Shown: in pieces, positions 15,353-18,924 of the stretch
Layout: each line of letters starts with the position of its first letter
Numbering within the stretch: the first letter of the stretch is position 1
NCBI GenBank assembly: GCA_002424295.1
Contig: DIQY01000029.1
Location: 1,910-20,833 of the forward strand
Length of the DNA stretch: 18,924 nucleotides
Source: Ruminococcaceae bacterium UBA5450
Lineage (GTDB): Bacteria > Bacillota > Clostridia > Oscillospirales > Acutalibacteraceae
Direction: 5' to 3'
Notes under the pieces: generated by a model
Database searches by the model: none
The model's input: the letters and a program-made list of their open reading frames with translations, nothing else
What the model was told of the DNA's origin: nothing
Position numbers and translations under genes: made by a program

Positions 15353-15407
15353 GCATAAAGAGCGCTCCAAACGGGAACTTTACAGAAAAAAGGAGCGTGA
15401 AAGCGAT

Positions 15408-15842
15408 ATGAATGGAGACGCAGAACTGCTGAACTTTATTTATCAGAATTCACAAATGGGAGTAGAGACATTAGGACAACTGATTCCCATGGTAAAAGAT
15501 TCTCCGGAATTTGAGAAACAGCTCGAAGGGCAGAAACGGGAGTATGATTCGATTCATAAAGAGGTAAAATTACTTCTCGAGAACCACGGAAAAGAGGAAA
15601 AAGGGCTGGGTGCTTTTGAAAAAATCCGCACGTATCTGATGGTGAATCTGGAAACGCTGACCGATCGTTCGGCATCTCATATTGCCGAAATGCTGATGAT
15701 CGGCAGCAATATGGGTGTGATTGACGCGATCAAAAATCTCAAAAAATATGAAAGCGGAGTTTCGCCGGAGGTAAAAAGTTTAATGGAGCACCTGAGAAAA
15801 TTTGAAGAGAACAACGTGGAGCGTCTTAAAAAATATCTATAA
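15408..15842 (+). CDS. Small helical-bundle protein of unknown function
   Basis: The 144-aa product is not recognised by name. It appears all-helical: NFIYQNSQMGVETLGQLI near 9-26, a charged helix near 33-60 (QKREYDSIHKEVKLLLEN), IRTYLMVNLETLTDRSASHIAEMLMIG near 70-100, and SLMEHLRKFEENNVERLKKYL at the end. The pattern resembles ferritin-like four-helix bundles of the DUF2383/DUF892 sort, but metal-binding ExxH pairs are not clear. I chose the ATG at 15408 after AGGAG at 15391-15395; the longer open frame back to 15351 overlaps the upstream terminator. CGCTCC (15363-15368) can pair with GGAGCG (15392-15397) and would cover the ribosome binding site. No promoter is visible in the short gap. 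A terminator follows at 15857. Confidence 0.75.
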   Translation: MNGDAELLNFIYQNSQMGVETLGQLIPMVKDSPEFEKQLEGQKREYDSIHKEVKLLLENHGKEEKGLGAFEKIRTYLMVNLETLTDRSASHIAEMLMIGSNMGVIDAIKNLKKYESGVSPEVKSLMEHLRKFEENNVERLKKYL

Positions 15843-15856
15843 AGATCAAAAATGAA

Positions 15857-15890
15857 AAAACGGCACCGGGAAAAATTCCGGTGCCGTTTT
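15857..15890. terminator. Bidirectional terminator between convergent genes
   Basis: AAAACGGCACCGG pairs perfectly (13 bp) with CCGGTGCCGTTTT across an 8-nt loop, with T or A runs on both sides, between the helical-protein gene (plus) and mgtE (minus). Confidence 0.93.
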
Positions 15891-15912
15891 AATAGGAAGC
15901 AGCAGGTAATTC

Positions 15913-17271
15913 TTACACATGAAGAAGCTGCGCTGCGATAGAAAAATAAATAATCAGGGAAACCGCATCCACAATCGTCGTAATCAGAGGGGCTGCCATC
16001 AAGGCAGGGTCCATATGGCATGCCTTTGCAATCATCGGCAGTACGCCGCCGATGGATTTTGCCATGATAACGGTGCAAATTATGGAAAGGGAGATGGTTA
16101 GCGCAATTAAAGGTTGACCAGGATAAAGAATGATCAGACGAACAAAGTTTACCGCACTTAAAACGATACCCACCATGACGCTGACTCGAATTTCTTTCCA
16201 GAGAACTTTCCAAAAGTCGTGCATCTGGACTTCTCCCAGAGCCATGCTGCGAATGACGATGGTGCTCGACTGGCTGCCGGCATTTCCGCCGGTGTCGGTA
16301 AGCATTGGGATAAAGGAAACCAAAATCGGCATTGCCGAAAATGCAGCCTCATAATTATTAAGAATGGATCCGTTAATCATCCCGGAGATCATCAGAATTA
16401 GAAGCCATACGATTCGGTTTTTAGCGAGCCGGAAGACTCCGGTTTTAAGATAGGGCGTCTCTTCCGGCGCCATAGCACCCATGACCTGAATATCTTCGGT
16501 GGCTTCTTGTTCCATAACGTCCATCGCATCGTCAACGGTGATAATGCCGACCAGGCGGTTTTCTTTATCGACTACCGGCATGGAAAGAAGGTCATATTTA
16601 CTAAAATTGTTGGCAACATTTTCTCGATCGTCTGTCGTAGTCGCTTTGATGATATCTTCGTCCATCAGCTCTTCGATCGGACAGTCGTCGTTTGAAAGCA
16701 ATAAATCTTTTACAGTGACGATTCCCTGCAGGATTCGCTGATCATCGATCACATAGCAGGTATAAATAGTTTCACTGTCTTCTCCTGTACGGCGAATTTT
16801 GCGGATGGAATCTTTGACTGTCATATTCCGCCGCAAATCCATAAATTCGGCGGTCATAATGCTGCCGGCGGAATTTTCCGGATACTGTAAAAATTTATTA
16901 ATCAGCGTACGGGTATCTTTAGAAGCAACTTTTAAAACACGCTTAACCATATTTGCCGGCAGTTCTTCGACCATATCCACTGCATCATCAACCGAAAGAT
17001 CTTCCAGAATTTCGTGCAGCTCCTGGTCGGTAATGGATTCCACTAAATATTGCTGGGTATCCGACTCCAGATTGGAAAAAACTTCGGCTGCTACCTCTTT
17101 TGGCAGGGTACGGAATGCAACAATCGATTTTTCGTCCGGTAATTTTTCCAATAGTTCGGCGATATCTACTTCATTCATATCGTCGAGCAGTTTGCGTACG
17201 GCTGCAAAGTTGCGCTGACTTAAAAATTCAAGAAGCTGATTTTTGAGTTCTTCATTGTTAGAATTGTCCAT
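15913..17271 (-). CDS. mgtE: Magnesium channel/transporter MgtE
   Basis: MgtE is a homodimeric Mg2+-selective channel of the inner membrane, closed by high cytoplasmic Mg2+ bound to its cytosolic domains. The 452-aa product has the full family order: a helical N domain at about 10-128 rich in L-x-E/D repeats, a CBS pair at about 130-255 (IYTCYVIDDQRILQGIVTV and LSMPVVDKENRLVGIITVDDAMD), a linking helix, and five membrane segments from about 285. The ion pathway signature is TDTGGNAGSQSSTIVIRSMA. I chose the ATG at 17271, after AAGGAGG at a good distance; the frame stays open to a GTG at 17352, but that has no ribosome binding site and lies inside the leader terminator. It is preceded by a long leader with a leader ORF and an attenuator (see 17329-17499). 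Confidence 0.95.
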   Translation of the reverse strand: MDNSNNEELKNQLLEFLSQRNFAAVRKLLDDMNEVDIAELLEKLPDEKSIVAFRTLPKEVAAEVFSNLESDTQQYLVESITDQELHEILEDLSVDDAVDMVEELPANMVKRVLKVASKDTRTLINKFLQYPENSAGSIMTAEFMDLRRNMTVKDSIRKIRRTGEDSETIYTCYVIDDQRILQGIVTVKDLLLSNDDCPIEELMDEDIIKATTTDDRENVANNFSKYDLLSMPVVDKENRLVGIITVDDAMDVMEQEATEDIQVMGAMAPEETPYLKTGVFRLAKNRIVWLLILMISGMINGSILNNYEAAFSAMPILVSFIPMLTDTGGNAGSQSSTIVIRSMALGEVQMHDFWKVLWKEIRVSVMVGIVLSAVNFVRLIILYPGQPLIALTISLSIICTVIMAKSIGGVLPMIAKACHMDPALMAAPLITTIVDAVSLIIYFSIAAQLLHV

Positions 17272-17328
17272 ATGGGAGGTCCCTCCTTCGCCTTTTTTAA
17301 GTAAAGAGACAGAGAACCCCAAACAGCG

Positions 17329-17374
17329 AAAAAATAACCGTACGCAAATCACTTTTTAAAAATTGCGCACAGCC
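17329..17374 (-). terminator. Intrinsic terminator in the mgtE leader
   Basis: On the minus strand GGCTGTGCGCAA (17374-17363) pairs with TTGCGTACGGTT (17347-17336) over 12 positions, four of them G-T pairs. The loop is 15 nt, and A plus six T (17334-17329) follow. It ends about 57 nt before the mgtE ATG, so it stops transcription before the gene unless another structure forms. Confidence 0.75.
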
Positions 17375-17456
17375 ATAACGAGTCCTTATGGAAAACGAAC
17401 ACCAAAGCCCATGATTCATTAAAAAATCAATCGAGCTAAAATGGTCGTCCATAAGG
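17373..17456 (-). promoter_or_regulatory. Alternative pairings of the mgtE attenuator
   Basis: On the minus strand, segment 1 CCTTATGGA (17456-17448, inside codons 15-18 of the leader ORF) is perfectly complementary to segment 2 TCCATAAGG (17392-17384). Segment 2 can instead pair as CCATAA (17391-17386) with TTATGG (17378-17373) across a 7-nt loop. The end of that TTATGG is the beginning of the terminator arm at 17374. Pairings 1:2, 2:3 and 3:4 are therefore partly exclusive, as in a trp-type attenuator. The 2:3 overlap with the terminator is only two bases, so exclusion must be steric or only partial. Confidence 0.65.
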
Positions 17457-17499
17457 GAACGTCATCGTCATTTTGGGCGCTTCGGTCATAGATGTCCAC
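17419..17499 (-). CDS. Putative acidic leader peptide of mgtE (26 aa)
   Basis: A GTG at 17499 lies 8 nt after a strong AAGGAGGAG site on the mgtE leader transcript and opens a 26-codon frame ending in TAA at 17419. The peptide has Asp at 2, 5 and 11-13, then Val14 Pro15 Leu16 Trp17 (QNDDDVPLW), and a hydrophobic end. Acidic runs followed by proline are known to destabilise translating ribosomes when Mg2+ is low (intrinsic ribosome destabilisation, as in enterobacterial MgtL). Codons 15-18 form one strand of the attenuator stem. A ribosome halted at DDDVP would cover that strand, while one that reaches the stop would free it. An overlapping 17-codon ATG frame at 17489-17436 exists, but its distance to the ribosome binding site (18 nt) is too long. 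Confidence 0.65.
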   Translation of the reverse strand: MDIYDRSAQNDDDVPLWTTILARLIF

Positions 17500-17548
17500 T
17501 TGGTGCTCCTCCTTTTTTATTTTTTCGAATCTCTACATGAACATATTT

Positions 17549-17557
17549 ATTATAACA
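17549..17557 (-). promoter_or_regulatory. Extended -10 promoter of the mgtE leader
   Basis: On the minus strand TGT followed by TATAAT (17554-17549) is an extended -10. A weak -35 (TATACA) lies 18 nt upstream. The expected start near 17542 gives a leader of about 270 nt. The rest of the interval to the aspS promoter (17558-17648) is AT-rich with nothing else recognised. Confidence 0.65.
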
Positions 17558-17648
17558 TACAGTCTTTTAAAATGTATATAAAAATTAAAAAAAACAGAGT
17601 AGATGAAAACAGAATTTTGAAAAGTTGATTTCTTTCTGAAGATGGCTG

Positions 17649-17657
17649 TGCTATAAT
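17649..17657 (+). promoter_or_regulatory. Extended -10 promoter of aspS
   Basis: TGC followed by TATAAT (17652-17657). TTGATT at 17625-17630 is 21 nt away, too far for a normal -35. Start expected near 17664, leaving a leader of about 60 nt. Confidence 0.6.
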
Positions 17658-17676
17658 AAAAAATGATTTAGAAATG

Positions 17677-17700
17677 CAGGACTTTTAAAAAAAAGACCTG
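17677..17700 (+). promoter_or_regulatory. Hairpin in the aspS leader
   Basis: CAGG-A-CTTTT pairs with AAAAG-A-CCTG across AAAA, with one A-A mismatch. It has no T run and ends 7 nt before the GGAGG site, so it is not a terminator; it could influence translation or stability. It is far too small for a T-box. Confidence 0.45.
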
Positions 17701-17722
17701 AAATCTTGGAGGTTTATGAACC

Positions 17723-18924
17723 ATGGCAGAATTTATGACAGGCTTAAAACGAAGCTGTTACTGCGGTGAAGTGCGCCTGAGCGATGTTGGGAAAAAAATT
17801 ACGGTTTGCGGTTGGTGTCAGCGTCAGCGCGATCTGGGACAACTGATTTTTATTGATTTAAGAGATCGCACTGGTATTTTGCAGCTTGCTTTTGATGAGA
17901 GCTGCGATCGGGACGTATTCCAAAAAGCATTTTCCGTGCGTGCAGAATATGTGTTGGCAGCAGTCGGCGTTGTACGGGAGCGGACCAGCAAAAATAAAGA
18001 AATTTCTACCGGCGATGTGGAATTAGAAGTGCAGGAGCTGCGTATCTTTTCGAAGAGCGAAACGCCGCCTTTTGCGATTGAAGAAAATTCCAATGTAAAA
18101 GAAGATACTCGCCTAAAATATCGTTATTTGGATTTGCGCCGTCCGGATATGCAGAAGAAAATTATCGGCCGTCATCGAATTGTTAAGGTTGCACACGATT
18201 ATTATGATGAGAACGGCTTTGTTGAGATTGAAACGCCGGACCTGATTAAATCCACCCCGGAAGGCGCAAGAGATTATTTGGTCCCTTCCCGGATGTTCCC
18301 CGGTAATTTCTTTGCATTGCCGCAGAGCCCGCAGCTTTATAAACAGCTTTTGATGCTTTCTGGGTTTGACCGCTATATGCAGATTGCCCGCTGTTTCCGC
18401 GATGAGGACCTCCGCGCCGACCGTCAGCCGGAGTTTACGCAGATCGACTTTGAGATGTCCTTTGTTACACAGGATGACGTTATGGCAATCGGCGAAGGCT
18501 TTATGAAACTTGTTTATAAAAAGGTACTTAACATAGATATCGAAACACCGTTTAAGCGCATGACTTGGCACGAGGCAATGCGCCGCTTCGGTTCGGACAA
18601 GCCCGACCTTCGTTTCGGACTTGAGCTTATCGACATAACAAACGATATTAAAAACACCGAATTCCGTGTATTCAAGGGCGCTGTTGACGGCGGCGGAAGC
18701 GTAAGAGGGATTAACCTTAAAGGGCAGGCAGATAATTTAAGCCGCAAGGAAATCGACAAGCTCACCGAATGGGTTAAATCATACGGTGCAAAGGGCATTG
18801 CATGGACAAGGCTCACCCAAAAAGCCGAAACGTCTTCATACGAAAAATTCCTTTCCGAACAAGAAGCGGCGGCAGTCAGAAAGACTATGGGCGCAGAAAC
18901 AGGCGACGTTCTTTTGATAGTCGC
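17723..18924 (+). CDS. aspS: Aspartyl-tRNA synthetase AspS, C-terminus cut by window edge (apparently chimeric)
   Basis: AspS charges tRNA-Asp (class II synthetase). About 400 codons are present of an expected 590 or so. The N-terminal OB-fold anticodon domain is at about 12-110 (ITVCGWCQRQRDLGQLIFID; the usual V and G positions are C and Q here). The catalytic domain follows, with motif 1 region near 150, TPEGARDYLVPSR near 176, and motif 2 FRDEDLRADRQPEFTQIDFE near 225. The bacterial GAD insertion begins toward the edge, and motif 3 lies beyond the window. The ATG at 17723 follows GGAGG at 17708-17712. After about 18470-18530 the codons change style, with ATA, AGG and CTC appearing, so the 3' part may come from another genome. 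The frame is intact. Confidence 0.95.
   Translation, partial: MAEFMTGLKRSCYCGEVRLSDVGKKITVCGWCQRQRDLGQLIFIDLRDRTGILQLAFDESCDRDVFQKAFSVRAEYVLAAVGVVRERTSKNKEISTGDVELEVQELRIFSKSETPPFAIEENSNVKEDTRLKYRYLDLRRPDMQKKIIGRHRIVKVAHDYYDENGFVEIETPDLIKSTPEGARDYLVPSRMFPGNFFALPQSPQLYKQLLMLSGFDRYMQIARCFRDEDLRADRQPEFTQIDFEMSFVTQDDVMAIGEGFMKLVYKKVLNIDIETPFKRMTWHEAMRRFGSDKPDLRFGLELIDITNDIKNTEFRVFKGAVDGGGSVRGINLKGQADNLSRKEIDKLTEWVKSYGAKGIAWTRLTQKAETSSYEKFLSEQEAAAVRKTMGAETGDVLLIV
18389..18530. other. Probable chimera junction inside aspS
   Basis: The stretch begins with the nearly invariant motif 2 block (18389-18463). Left of it, codons match the rest of the window; right of about 18530, ATA, AGG and CTC codons appear (for example in AACATAGATATC and GACATAACA). 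The exact join cannot be placed by eye. Confidence 0.5.

Noticed and set aside
17272..17352. N-terminal extension of MgtE by 27 residues from a GTG at 17352
   Set aside because: No ribosome binding site, it lies within the leader terminator, and the extension is absent from the usual MgtE N-terminus.
17436..17489. Alternative ATG leader ORF of 17 codons overlapping the GTG ORF before mgtE
   Set aside because: Its start is 18 nt from the ribosome binding site, against 8 nt for the GTG at 17499. It remains possible only if the GTG is not used.
17272..17542. M-box (ykoK) Mg2+ riboswitch before mgtE
   Set aside because: The conserved M-box core sequence elements were not found by eye; instead a leader ORF and three alternative stems are visible. 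A covariance-model search would settle it.

Overview
The window looks like an anaerobic, moderately low-GC Firmicute, class Clostridia, most plausibly an Oscillospirales/Ruminococcaceae-type gut or digester bacterium. The evidence is strong AGGAGG ribosome binding sites, TTG and GTG starts, consensus sigma-A promoters, rubrerythrin, MgtE and a PrsA-like lipoprotein. The genus is not determined. No tRNA, rRNA, CRISPR array or recognisable transposase was seen.

Layout. Positions 1-4478, minus strand: a branched-chain amino acid operon, promoter - leader terminator - ilvB - ilvN - ilvC - ilvD (ilvD runs off the left edge). Positions 4545-5511: a FlK-type hotdog thioesterase (minus) divergent from a GNAT acetyltransferase (plus). 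Positions 5549-7398, plus: ychF, then rubrerythrin with a clear terminator. Positions 7457-8084: a perfect hairpin-type inverted repeat, then two tiny genes that overlap by ATGA, the second with a sigma-region-4-like helix-turn-helix. Positions 8116-9461: a PrsA/SurA-like lipoprotein with its own promoter and terminator. Positions 9484-10712, minus: an unrecognised 387-aa protein. Positions 10794-15352, plus: a three-gene operon of a stand-alone Smr protein, an ABC ATPase and a 1164-aa FtsX-type permease with a very long coiled coil. Positions 15408-15890: a small helical protein. Positions 15913-17557, minus: mgtE behind a long leader. From 17649 on, plus: aspS, cut by the right edge.

The most interesting element is the mgtE leader (about 17329-17557). 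It holds a 26-codon leader ORF with an excellent ribosome binding site and the acidic/proline stretch QNDDDVP. Three alternative pairings lie in order, ending in an intrinsic terminator before mgtE. This is the layout of a trp-type ribosome-mediated attenuator, here in front of a Mg2+ channel. It suggests Mg2+ sensing by translation of an acidic leader peptide (as in enterobacterial mgtL) instead of the M-box riboswitch.

A caution on the sequence itself: both ends appear to come from different genomes than the middle. Codon style changes abruptly inside ilvC (about 1520-1560) and inside aspS (about 18389-18530). Both changes fall at highly conserved protein blocks and keep the reading frame. 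This is what a metagenomic assembly chimera, or less likely homologous recombination, would produce. Treat ilvD, the C-terminal part of IlvC and the C-terminal part of AspS as possibly foreign.
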